Positions 43,931-51,980 of a DNA stretch of 64,000 nucleotides are shown here, piece after piece. Location: contig NZ_OY762614.1 of assembly GCF_963666145.1 (NCBI RefSeq), forward strand, positions 3,400,501-3,464,500. Direction: 5' to 3'. The first letter of the stretch is position 1; every line of letters begins with the position of its first letter. Origin of the DNA: an uncultured Desulfobacter sp. (GTDB taxonomy: Bacteria; Desulfobacterota; Desulfobacteria; Desulfobacterales; Desulfobacteraceae). The notes under the pieces were generated by a model. That model was not told the DNA's origin. It saw nothing but the letters and a program-made list of their open reading frames with translations, and did not search any database. The position numbers and the translations under genes are program-made.

Positions 43931-44347
43931 CTATTTTGTTTTTTTGGACAATCTTGCATCGAACTGCTCTTTATTCACCACAAATCGTACATGCGTGGCC
44001 TTTGAAATCAAATCAACACCATCATGGGCCTCAACATGAAAGACCAGTTTTTTCCCCTTAACGTCTGTTAATTCCGCGACAACCGTGACCTCCAACCCCG
44101 GCGGCGTTGCCGCTTCATGGCTTGCGTCAATGTGTATGCCAACGGTTTGTTCCCGGGGCCAGTCGATGTGGGGATTGACGGCTTTTATGCATGTCCATTC
44201 AAGCAGCCCCACTAAAAATCCCGTGGCAAAGACTTCGGGCATCATCTGAAACTCTTCAGCTTCGGGATAGAGCGCCGAAACGGTTTTTGACGCGGGAACT
44301 GTGAATTTGTGTTTATATCGGATACCGGGCTTCAACGTCTCTTTCAT
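43931..44347 (-). CDS. FlK-type thioesterase (hot-dog fold)
   Basis: 138 residues with HEAATPPGLEVTVVAELTDV and LVFHVEAHDGVDLISKATH, the conserved blocks of fluoroacetyl-CoA-thioesterase-like hot-dog proteins; the active-site Thr, Glu and His equivalents seem present (TPP, FLVGLLEW, HDG). The in vivo acyl-CoA is unknown. Start at 44347 behind AAGGAGAAC. It converges with the desulfidase gene. Confidence 0.82.
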   Translation of the reverse strand: MKETLKPGIRYKHKFTVPASKTVSALYPEAEEFQMMPEVFATGFLVGLLEWTCIKAVNPHIDWPREQTVGIHIDASHEAATPPGLEVTVVAELTDVKGKKLVFHVEAHDGVDLISKATHVRFVVNKEQFDARLSKKTK

Positions 44348-44763
44348 TTTTGTTCTCCTTTTTGGGTGCAAATGGTTTTGCCCTCTTTTTTTGAATCAGT
44401 CTTGTGATGGAATATGTTTTTTTGGGGAAGATTTGATTTTGTTTTTTAACATGGCGCTTGTTTTATGGCAATATTACAAAAAGATGAAAGAATCGTTTTC
44501 CAGGCCATACTTCTTGATCCCATAGTCTTTAAGCGGCGTCTAAAATTAAATTTGCATCATAGTTTAGAATCCTCCTGGTCATGGCATATCTGAATAGTCG
44601 TCATTGGTTATGCGAATGCGTGTATGAGAGTTGATTGATTGCAACAATATTTTAAATTTAGATAAAATTATCTTGTGCTTTATCTGTTAGTCTGGCATTA
44701 TCGCGTCCGGTAAATAGATTCTCTTTTTAGAATCTGAAAGACTCAAGAAAAAGGTTGAACACA
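44348..44763 (+). promoter_or_regulatory. Region upstream of the iron cluster, with hairpin
   Basis: A 416-nt AT-rich region without a gene. A perfect 7-bp dyad, AGATTCT (44716-44722) and AGAATCT (44729-44735), lies about 30 nt before the first cluster gene and could be an operator or a leader hairpin. AAAAAGG (44748-44754) is the ribosome-binding site for the ATG at 44764. No clear Fur box was found. Confidence 0.4.
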
Positions 44764-45183
44764 ATGAATATTTTTGATCCCATTTTAGGTGTGCAGGATT
44801 CAGTAACTCAACCTGCGGAGCCTGCATTCGGGGCTATGGATCAGGTGCCTGGGCCTCCCATGTTTGCACCTATCCCGATCCCCCAGGATGCATATACCCC
44901 CTTGGAATTTGCTGCGGTTACCATCGCCGTTGCTTCTGCCGCCACCATCGGCTCAAACATGGTGGATGTGCAAAACGGCACCATGAGTAAACCCCGGGCC
45001 GTGATCAATGGCCTGCTTAAAGGGACTGCCGCGTCGCTGATCCTCTCTTTGACCGATAAAAAAAGCCTGGTCGATATCGGCATAACAGCCGCAGCCCTTG
45101 CCGGGGCCGGATATTTGATCGACAAAGCAATGAAAAAAGGTCCGGACACCATATGTGACACCCGGGAAACGGAAACCCCATGA
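44764..45183 (+). CDS. Small Gly/Ala-rich membrane protein, family A
   Basis: 139 residues. A Pro/Gln-rich N-terminus (about 40 residues) precedes two hydrophobic stretches: FAAVTIAVASAATIGSNMVD, and SLVDIGITAAALAGAGYLID. It aligns with the protein at 53411-53806 through G-x-N-(M/L)-V-x-V, NG/DG-x-M and a C-terminal GxxYxxxK pattern. The stop overlaps the P-type ATPase start by 4 nt, so the two are made together. Function unknown; by context a structural or accessory component of an iron compartment. Confidence 0.75.
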   Translation: MNIFDPILGVQDSVTQPAEPAFGAMDQVPGPPMFAPIPIPQDAYTPLEFAAVTIAVASAATIGSNMVDVQNGTMSKPRAVINGLLKGTAASLILSLTDKKSLVDIGITAAALAGAGYLIDKAMKKGPDTICDTRETETP

Positions 45184-47303
45184 CCGCATGCCCCACCTCC
45201 CCAATTACCATCGTCAGTGAGCTGCCCAACCGGATGCGCCTGAAGGGCAGATTCCTGCGGGACCCGGAACTGGACCCCGATTACCTGGAAGCTACCCTGG
45301 AGGCCATTCCGGGTGTTGAGTCTGCTCGCTTGAACGGCAGGGCCTCTTCGGTCATTGTTCAGTATGACGGCCGGGCAGAAATCCGGGATGCGGTACTGGG
45401 GTGTATCCAGGACCTGCCCCTGGATGTGTTTCAAGGAAAGAACGATAGAAAATCTCCGCCCTCGCTCTTAGGCCTGTCAGTGAAAGGGGCCTTGTCCATT
45501 GCCTGCTTTTTTCTGCCTGCGTTATTTGCCGCGCCCATCGCCCTGGTGCTGTCCGCCCCTGTAATTATGGACGGCCTGTACTGTCTTTGGCACCGAAAGC
45601 TTAAGGTGGAGGTGCTGGATGGGGCTGCCGTGGCATTTTCCTTGTGGCGGCGGGATTATTTTACGGCCACCACCATTGTGGCCCTGCTTTCCCTGGGCGA
45701 ATATTTTGAAAAAGTCAGTGAAAATAAAACCACAGGCCTGCTTAAAAGTCTGTTAAAACCCCAGAACGATAAAATCTGGATCGAGAAGGACGGCCAGGAG
45801 ATCCAGATCCCCTTTGAAGAGGCGGGGATCGGGGATCGGGTGGTTTGCGGCCCCGGAGAAATGATTCCCGTGGACGGCCGGGTGGTGGTCGGGGAGGCTG
45901 CCGTGAATCAGAGTTCGGTGACTGGAGAGTCTGTGCCCGTCCATGTGAAGCCCGGGGATGAGGTCATTTCAGGTTCCGTCATTGAAGACGGCCGCATTAT
46001 TTTCGAGGCACTCCATGTGGGGGCTGAAACATCCGTGGCAAGGATTTCCAAGTTCCTGGAAGATTCGTTGCGGTATGAATCCGATTCCCAGAAGAAAAGT
46101 GATGAACTGGCAGATAAATTGGTGCCCCTTACCTTTGGTCTGGGTGTCGGGCTCTTTGCGTTGACCCGTGATCTGGAAAAAGCGGCGGCCGTGCTTACCG
46201 TGGATTATTCCTGCGTGATCAAATTGTCCAGCCCTGTTGCCGTTCGCGTGGCCATGCATACCGCAGCCCTGCAGGGTGTACTGCTTAAAGGTGCCCAGGC
46301 CGTGGACAGTCTGGCCAGGGTGGACACGCTTATATTTGACAAAACCGGTACATTGACCCGGGGTGAGCTTCAGGTGACGGACATATTCAGTGCCCGGGAT
46401 CTCGACGAGGACCAGCTTCTTGTGCTGGCCGCCTCGGCCGAAGAGCATTATGCCCACCCCGTGGCGTCTGCCGTGGTGGGTGCAGCCCGGGACAGGGCGC
46501 TGGCACTGTCCCCCACCAGCCAGGTGGACTTTATCGTGGCCCACGGGGTCTCCGCCTATATTGACGATCTCAACGTTCTGGTGGGCAGTCGGCATTTTAT
46601 AGAGGACGATGAAGGCATTGACTGTTCCGGCGCAGATAAAGCGGCCCTGGCGTTTCAGAGCGAGGGAAAAAGTCTGCTTTATGTGGCCCGGGACGGAAAG
46701 CTTGAAGGTGTATTAGGGCTGCGGGATGAGCTTCGGCCCGAGGCATCGGCCGTGCTTGCCGGACTTAAGGCGGCCGGTATTAAGAAAATCATCATCCTCA
46801 CCGGGGACACGGAACGCACCGCCAATGCCCTGGCCGCGTCTTTGCCGGAAGTGGACGAGGTGTATGCCGAATTGCGGCCCGAGGATAAAGCGGCAATTGT
46901 GGCCCGGCTCAAGGATGAAGGCTGTATCCTGGGATTTACCGGAGACGGTGTGAACGATGCCCCGGCCCTGGTCTCTGCTGACGTGGGAATTTGTCTGCCA
47001 TCGGGTGCGGACCTGGCCAAGGAGTCTGCCCAGGTGATCCTGCTCAAGGAAGATTTGAACACCCTGCTCATTGCCCGATTGATTGCCCTGCGCTGCCAGG
47101 AGACCATAAAACAGGCCTTTGTTTCCGCCGTGTCCCTCAATTCTTCATTTTTATTACTGGCCACCCTGGGATGGCTCCGTCCCGTGGCAGCAGCAATCCT
47201 TCATAATCTCTCCACCGTGGGAATTATAGGGTATGCCGGTATACGGGAAAAACAGCTTATTGATCATGCCCAGGAGACCCCTGAAGCGGGCGAGGTGTCC
47301 TGA
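45180..47303 (+). CDS. P1B-type ATPase with DYSC metal motif (P1B-6-like)
   Basis: 707 residues. An N-terminal HMA_2-like domain without CxxC (VSELPNRMRLKGRF, then ARLNGRASSVIVQYDG) precedes the ATPase core: TGESVP, Asp387 in DKTGTLT, HPVASAVV and GDGVNDAPALVSADVG. In the metal-binding helix the usual CPC is DYSCVIKLSSP (342-352), a variant that I recall from the P1B-6 subgroup linked to iron-storage ferrosomes (FezB). It probably pumps a transition metal, likely iron, into a membrane compartment or out of the cytosol. Confidence 0.85.
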   Translation: MTACPTSPITIVSELPNRMRLKGRFLRDPELDPDYLEATLEAIPGVESARLNGRASSVIVQYDGRAEIRDAVLGCIQDLPLDVFQGKNDRKSPPSLLGLSVKGALSIACFFLPALFAAPIALVLSAPVIMDGLYCLWHRKLKVEVLDGAAVAFSLWRRDYFTATTIVALLSLGEYFEKVSENKTTGLLKSLLKPQNDKIWIEKDGQEIQIPFEEAGIGDRVVCGPGEMIPVDGRVVVGEAAVNQSSVTGESVPVHVKPGDEVISGSVIEDGRIIFEALHVGAETSVARISKFLEDSLRYESDSQKKSDELADKLVPLTFGLGVGLFALTRDLEKAAAVLTVDYSCVIKLSSPVAVRVAMHTAALQGVLLKGAQAVDSLARVDTLIFDKTGTLTRGELQVTDIFSARDLDEDQLLVLAASAEEHYAHPVASAVVGAARDRALALSPTSQVDFIVAHGVSAYIDDLNVLVGSRHFIEDDEGIDCSGADKAALAFQSEGKSLLYVARDGKLEGVLGLRDELRPEASAVLAGLKAAGIKKIIILTGDTERTANALAASLPEVDEVYAELRPEDKAAIVARLKDEGCILGFTGDGVNDAPALVSADVGICLPSGADLAKESAQVILLKEDLNTLLIARLIALRCQETIKQAFVSAVSLNSSFLLLATLGWLRPVAAAILHNLSTVGIIGYAGIREKQLIDHAQETPEAGEVS

Positions 47304-47337
47304 AATTTTAAGCCACGGATGTGCGGTTGTTTTTTTT

Positions 47338-47469
47338 AAGGACGAGACTTTCGTGATTTGTGGTGCTATCTTTGAGACCTGTAAAGAGATAGGTTGCGGG
47401 GTCCTGGACGCAACAAGTTTGAAATTAGGATTACTAATCAACTTTGAAGTCACCCAAAAGTACAAATAG
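47338..47469 (+). pseudogene. Remnant of a GxxxExxY-family gene
   Basis: The frame reads KDETFVICGAIFETCKEIGC then GVLDA, like the N-terminal part of GxxxExxY (PD-(D/E)XK-like) proteins, and jumps at once to TSLKLGLLINFEVTQ, the family's C-terminal end. The middle 60 or so residues are missing. It lies in the gap between the ATPase and the FeoA-repeat gene and has no start of its own. Confidence 0.55.
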
Positions 47470-47537
47470 AACGCTTCGCGTTCTGACGCTCAGTGCTTTT
47501 TCGTGTCTTCCGCGGTTATAAAATAAAAGAGGGAAAA

Positions 47538-48266
47538 ATGTATTCGTCATTGCTTGATGCACCGGTAAATACTGAACTTGTATTGCTCAAGGTCACCAAT
47601 CCTGTTCTGGAAAAATGGTTGCAACGCATGGGGTTGTTCACCGGCGGACACATTATCCGGCAGGACGAAGACGTTAATTTTTATACAGTTCGTGTGCGCG
47701 GAGAAAATGGCGATGTGGTCATCCCGGCAGGCATGGTGATGAAGCTGTATATCCATCTGGAGTCCGGGGAAAAGATCCCTTTGAACCAGATGAAAAAAGG
47801 CCAGGAAGGGCATGTGGAGATTCATTCCGGCGGACCGTTTATTGAAAAATCTCTTGCGAAATTAGGTATTCCCGTGGACGGTAATATTCGTTTTGTCCGG
47901 GCTTTGCCCCATATGGACTATCTGGTCCTGATCAATCGACGGGAAAGGACACGGCTGTCCGAAGGGGAGGCCGCAAGGATATGGGGGCATTATCCCGGAA
48001 AGGAGGCGACCCAGTTCTATTTTGCCAAAAAAGATCTTGATTTTGAGGTTACCGAAGTGATGGGCGGCCCAAGGGGTGTTAAGCATCTGAAAACCCATGG
48101 GGTGACGGAGGGTGTCAAACTGACCCTGGAATCCATTGATCAGGCCAATTCCCTGCAGGAACACGGCCCGGCAAGCACGCCGGTTACCATTTCAAGTCCG
48201 GGCGGACTGCGCCTGTTTCTTACGCCTGAAAAAGCCGGTGCAGTCATCGTCCGGACAATGACATGA
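47538..48266 (+). CDS. Three tandem FeoA-like domains in one protein
   Basis: 242 residues that divide into three SH3-like FeoA repeats: about 8-80 (LEKWLQRMGLFTGGHIIRQD), 88-155 (GGPFIEKSLAKLGIPVDGNI) and 168-242 (GGPRGVKHLKTHGVTEGVKL, ending VIVRTMT). Each has the FeoA pattern of an x-x-L-x-x-x-G-(I/L/V) helix followed by strands. FeoA normally is a single domain of 75-90 residues working with FeoB. A cytoplasmic triple repeat could be an oligomeric adaptor or metal sensor. ATG 47538 behind GAGGG; an upstream frame is rejected. Confidence 0.75.
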   Translation: MYSSLLDAPVNTELVLLKVTNPVLEKWLQRMGLFTGGHIIRQDEDVNFYTVRVRGENGDVVIPAGMVMKLYIHLESGEKIPLNQMKKGQEGHVEIHSGGPFIEKSLAKLGIPVDGNIRFVRALPHMDYLVLINRRERTRLSEGEAARIWGHYPGKEATQFYFAKKDLDFEVTEVMGGPRGVKHLKTHGVTEGVKLTLESIDQANSLQEHGPASTPVTISSPGGLRLFLTPEKAGAVIVRTMT

Positions 48267-48274
48267 TGTGTCTG

Positions 48275-48565
48275 TTACTCTGATGTTGCGCTTGCCTCTG
48301 TTTTGGCTTCCGCCCACAGGGTGCCGTATTTGTCTTTGGCTTTTCCCAGGTTTTCGGAAACGCATTTTTGGGTTTTATAAGCGGCTTTCATGGTCCCTTT
48401 GACAACCCGGTCATACAAACTTGGTTTGGTAATATCCGCTTCTGCCTTTTTGCCGGCTTTTTTTCCTACTTTATATGTAATATAGCCTGCGGCGCCGAGG
48501 ACAATCCATCCAGCGGGGCTTGCAACTAACGGCGCACTTAAAGGCGCACTCATTGGAACACCCAT
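48275..48565 (-). CDS. Small one-helix protein, family C (copy 1)
   Basis: 96 residues: ASPAGWIVLGAAGYITYKVG is a glycine-rich membrane helix followed by KKAGKK, then a helical basic/acidic tail (YDRVVKGTMKAAYKTQK, YGTLWAEAKTEASATS). The protein at 59994-60266 is a clear paralogue over its full length. It follows the gene at 48577-48768 by 11 nt. Function unknown. Confidence 0.8.
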   Translation of the reverse strand: MGVPMSAPLSAPLVASPAGWIVLGAAGYITYKVGKKAGKKAEADITKPSLYDRVVKGTMKAAYKTQKCVSENLGKAKDKYGTLWAEAKTEASATSE

Positions 48566-48576
48566 TAGTTTTTCCT

Positions 48577-48768
48577 TTATGCAGTTGTTTTTGTTGTTGT
48601 GGTTTTCGCCGTTGTTTTTGCCTTATCCTCAGCGCCTGGGGCTTCTGTAATCTGGGAGGCGGCAACCTCGTCCTGTCCTTTTTTCTTGCCTGCTTTGTAC
48701 AGGGCATATCCGCCCACACCAAGAATGACCCAACCAAGAGGGGATGCTGTCAATGGCAGATAGAACAT
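48577..48768 (-). CDS. Small one-helix protein, family B (copy 1)
   Basis: 63 residues: MFYLPLTASPLGWVILGVGG begins with a glycine-rich helix, continues YALYKAGKKKG and ends in a low-complexity Lys/Thr tail (AKTTAKTTTTKTTA). ATG 48768 lies behind AAGGAG, preferred to an upstream start at 48783. The first 35 residues are nearly identical to the protein at 60266-60418. It is the first gene of a two-gene minus-strand operon. Confidence 0.8.
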   Translation of the reverse strand: MFYLPLTASPLGWVILGVGGYALYKAGKKKGQDEVAASQITEAPGAEDKAKTTAKTTTTKTTA

Positions 48769-48844
48769 AATGCTCTCCTTCATATTATTAAATTGTTGTT
48801 AACTGTTGGGATTGTATATTTAGATATAATTCTCAACAAATTTT

Positions 48845-48912
48845 AATATAAGTCCGGAGGGGTTAATTGTCAACTATTTAATTTTATTGACTATTTTAAT
48901 ATAGGCTAACTT
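48845..48912 (-). promoter_or_regulatory. Promoter of small-protein operon, copy 1
   Basis: On the minus strand: TTGACA (48868-48873), a 17-nt spacer and TATATT (48845-48850), near-ideal sigma-70 boxes. An upstream motif AAGTTAGC (48905-48912) lies at exactly the same distance from the -35 box as in the copy near 60.5 kb, so it may be a shared regulator site. Confidence 0.75.
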
Positions 48913-49084
48913 GGGGTGCAAATTGAAAAAAGTTTGTAATTACTAGTATATATTGGTTATAACAGTTAGGAAAAAAAATGAAAGCTTATTTACTTCATTT
49001 GTGGATATATTGTGTGGATTTCTTGCTGTCTTTTTTAAAAATTAGTAATTTTTAATAGGTCCGTTGGTTTCGGATGGAAAATTC

Positions 49085-49213
49085 CTATGGGCAACCGGAA
49101 AACGCAAAATGCCGGACGTTCTTTTTAGATTGGTTTCTTTTAGGGTATAACGAAAAACAGTGCCACAGGGCAGTGCCCTCAAGCACACCCCGGCACCTGT
49201 ATGCGTTTTTCAA
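49085..49213 (-). pseudogene. Degenerate copy of the small gene at 60.7 kb
   Basis: On the minus strand a stretch with GGGCACTGCCCTGTGGCAC matches the gene at 60711-60935 almost base for base (coding GTALWH in both). The matching part starts at a TTGAAAAAC corresponding to ATGAAAAAT. Deletions of 2 nt and 1 nt scramble the residues between (KNAYRCRGVLEG against KNIHTGAGLLLTG), and the upstream half is absent. The open frame here is 42 codons but is probably decayed. Confidence 0.5.
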
Positions 49214-49253
49214 TGTTTTGTCTCTTTATGACTTTGGTAACCTGTTTTCTACT

Positions 49254-49388
49254 TCAAGATTTGTTTTTTCGGGTACTTCTTCGTTTTCTTCGTTTAATTG
49301 TTTTTTGGGTCCCTTTTCCTGTTTCCACGGCCAAAGCACAGGTTAAAGCCGTTGCCAGTCCGCAGGCTATGGGTATAAATGCTAACAT
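49254..49388 (-). CDS. 44-residue membrane peptide with polybasic tail
   Basis: Starts MLAFIPIACGLATALTCALA (a membrane helix with two cysteines) and ends in a strongly basic tail around TIKRRKRRSTRKNKS. An AGGAGG ribosome-binding site stands 5 nt before the ATG at 49388, the best in the area. Basic tails after one helix are reminiscent of proteins that bind acidic lipids, nucleic acid or phosphate polymers. No homologue recognised. Confidence 0.6.
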   Translation of the reverse strand: MLAFIPIACGLATALTCALAVETGKGTQKTIKRRKRRSTRKNKS

Positions 49389-49443
49389 ATATCCTCCTGA
49401 AAATTAATTGAATATTATTGAACATGCTTAATTGGAAGCTGAT

Positions 49444-49459
49444 ATTAGTTTAAACTAAT
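49444..49459. promoter_or_regulatory. 16-bp perfect palindrome, candidate operator
   Basis: ATTAGTTTAAACTAAT is a perfect palindrome in the divergent region between the 44-residue peptide gene (minus) and the ATPase gene at 49623 (plus). Its form resembles sites bound by DtxR/MntR-type metal regulators, though it is not their exact consensus. The rest of 49389-49622 is AT-rich, with a TTGACA at 49585-49590. Confidence 0.4.
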
Positions 49460-49622
49460 TTTATAGTCAATGATTAATTTTATATGTCTATAAGTATTTT
49501 AAAGATCTTGCAATATAAAATTGATTAAATAAAATTAATTCGAATGCAATTAAAAGTTTGAATAGCCTAATGAATTGTGTTAGGTTGACATTTTCAATTA
49601 ATTAACTTAGGCGAAGAAAATT

Positions 49623-51980
49623 ATGAATGGAAAAATAAACGGCAGTTCCCAGAGACTCACCCGGAGCGGCTTGAAAAAAAAAGGCATTCGGATACGGCAA
49701 TTTATCCCCGGCAGGATGCGGATCCAGGTTGAATCCTGCCGCCAAGATACCCAAAAGGCCGGTTGGATGCAGGAATTTATGACCCGCCAGATCGGGGTTA
49801 CCCGGGCAGATGCCCGGGTCCAAAGCGGATCAGTCATCATTTTGTTCGATCCGCAAAAAACGGATCTTTCCGGACTGATTCAGGCTGTCCTGGCCCAGGT
49901 ATCTGATCCTGAGATATTTCCTGATGACACGCCGGCCGATCTTGACGGGTTGGCGTGTACGGATTGCCTGTGTGAGACCCCTGATGACAAATCCTTTAAA
50001 GTCAAGGCCAGGCGGGTGACCTGGCTTTCGTCCGTCATGGTGTTTGCCTTGGTTCGCAGATGGATATTCGGCCTTGCACTGGTCCAGAGCCCTTTAAGCT
50101 TTCTGGGTATAACCGCCATTGCGGGCACTGTTCCTTTGATCAAGGAAGCCGTCCGGGACACTGCAGAAAAGAAAAAAGTTACGGTAAAGCCATTTCTGGC
50201 AGCCGGGTCCTTGGCCACGATCCTGATGGGAGAGGCCTTTTCCGCTGTGCAGATCCTGTGGATTTACAATGTGGCTGAACTGACCGAAGATTATGTGGCC
50301 CAGCGCTCCAGAAAGGCCATACGCAATATTCTGGAAGTAGCCCCGGCCATGGCATATGTGATGCGGGACGGCATGGAAGTTGAGACGGCTGTGGCGGACA
50401 TTCGCCCCGATGATGTGGTCGCCGCCCATACCGGGGAGAAGATCCCGGTGGACGGCATCATTCTTGACGGGGACGCCCTGGTGGACGAAGCCACTATTAA
50501 CGGCCGTTCGGAAGCGGTGTTCAAGGATATCGGAGACAAGGTCTATGCCGGGACCATTATTTCCCAGGGCACCTTGTTTATCCGCACCGTGAAAACCGGC
50601 CAGGATACTTATCTTGCGGGCATCGTGCGTATGGTGGAAGACTCTTTGGCCAATAAAGCCCCGGCCGAACAGAAGGCAGATGAACTGGCATCGAGGCTGC
50701 TGAAAATAGGGCTGGCTGCCACGGCGATCACCTTTGCCGTTACCCTTGATCCCCTGCGTGCCCTGACCGTTATGCTGGTCATGTCATGCCCATGCGCTAC
50801 GGTGCTTGCCGCCTCCTCGGCTGTCACCGCCGCCCTGGCCAATGCGGCGAAACATTCCATTCTCATCAAAGGCGGTCTTTATCTGGAAACCGTGGGGACA
50901 ACCGATGTTTTCTGCTTTGACAAAACCGGAACCCTGACCCAGGATCTGCCCCAGATTATGACCATTGTGGGCAGGACCCCGTCCATTTCCGAAAATGCGA
51001 TTCTTTCCATGGCCGCCACAGCCGAGTCCCATAACCAGCATCCCATGGCCCGGGCCATTCTGGCCGAAGCCGAGAAACGCAATCTGTCCGTTCAGCCCCA
51101 TGCCGTTTGCGAGTTCAAAGCGGGCCGGGGTGTGTCATGCAATATTGGCTGCGAGGAAGTGATCCTGGTGGGCAACCGGCAGTTCATGGAAGAAAATGAG
51201 GTGGATCTTCGCTGGTTTGATAAAAAAGCTGCCGCACAAAGGGCCCTTGGCCGAACGGTTATCTTTGTGTCCAAAAACGGCAGTGCCACAGGCATGATGG
51301 GGATCGCCAACCCAATTCGACCTGAAGCCGTCGGCGTATTGAACTATTTGAAAGCAGATGGTGTAAAGGCCATTCATCTGGTAACCGGAGACAATAAAGA
51401 AGTTGCCCAGACCATGATGGATATCTTTCCCTTTGATGACTGCAGAGCGCCCCTGCTTCCCGAGGAAAAGGCCGCCCGGGTAGAGGAACTGAAAAAAGAC
51501 CACAGAGTGGTCATGGTGGGTGACGGGGTGAATGATGCCCTGGCCTTGGCCCGTGCGGATATCGGCGTGGCAATCGGTGCCGGCGGTGCGGAGGTGGCTT
51601 TGGAGGCAGCGGATATCGCACTTGCGGATTCTAATCTATACGGTTTGATAAAAGTAAGGAATTTAAGCCGTCAGACCATAAAAGTCATTGACCAGAACCA
51701 CTATTTTGCTATATCTACAGACCTCGGAGGAGCGGTGCTAGGCATGCTTGGGTTGCTTTCCCCGGTCATGGCCGGTATGATCCATATTTTCCATACTGCT
51801 GGAATACTAGTGAATTCCAGCCGCCTTTTATCCTGGGATCCGTCTTGCCGGTCAATAGATAGCAATGGAGATATATACGTGGATAACAACGGCAATGATA
51901 AAAAGCAGCAAAGTGAGATGAATGCCAAAGCAAGTATGATGAATGATAAAGAAGAAGACGCGTATGAATTCTGCAGTTGA
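49623..51980 (+). CDS. P1B-type ATPase with altered actuator motif NGRS
   Basis: 785 residues. An HMA_2-like N-terminus (IRQFIPGRMRIQVES) is followed by an ATPase core with CPC at 389-391 (SCPCATVLA), Asp433 in DKTGTLT, NQHPMARAIL and GDGVNDALALARADIG. The actuator TGES is replaced by NGRS at 293-296 (ATINGRSEAV), putting Arg where the glutamate needed for dephosphorylation normally sits. The final 40 residues are a polar tail (DNNGNDKKQQ) overlapping the next gene by 17 nt. It may pump slowly, act as a sensor, or need a partner ATPase. Confidence 0.85.
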   Translation: MNGKINGSSQRLTRSGLKKKGIRIRQFIPGRMRIQVESCRQDTQKAGWMQEFMTRQIGVTRADARVQSGSVIILFDPQKTDLSGLIQAVLAQVSDPEIFPDDTPADLDGLACTDCLCETPDDKSFKVKARRVTWLSSVMVFALVRRWIFGLALVQSPLSFLGITAIAGTVPLIKEAVRDTAEKKKVTVKPFLAAGSLATILMGEAFSAVQILWIYNVAELTEDYVAQRSRKAIRNILEVAPAMAYVMRDGMEVETAVADIRPDDVVAAHTGEKIPVDGIILDGDALVDEATINGRSEAVFKDIGDKVYAGTIISQGTLFIRTVKTGQDTYLAGIVRMVEDSLANKAPAEQKADELASRLLKIGLAATAITFAVTLDPLRALTVMLVMSCPCATVLAASSAVTAALANAAKHSILIKGGLYLETVGTTDVFCFDKTGTLTQDLPQIMTIVGRTPSISENAILSMAATAESHNQHPMARAILAEAEKRNLSVQPHAVCEFKAGRGVSCNIGCEEVILVGNRQFMEENEVDLRWFDKKAAAQRALGRTVIFVSKNGSATGMMGIANPIRPEAVGVLNYLKADGVKAIHLVTGDNKEVAQTMMDIFPFDDCRAPLLPEEKAARVEELKKDHRVVMVGDGVNDALALARADIGVAIGAGGAEVALEAADIALADSNLYGLIKVRNLSRQTIKVIDQNHYFAISTDLGGAVLGMLGLLSPVMAGMIHIFHTAGILVNSSRLLSWDPSCRSIDSNGDIYVDNNGNDKKQQSEMNAKASMMNDKEEDAYEFCS

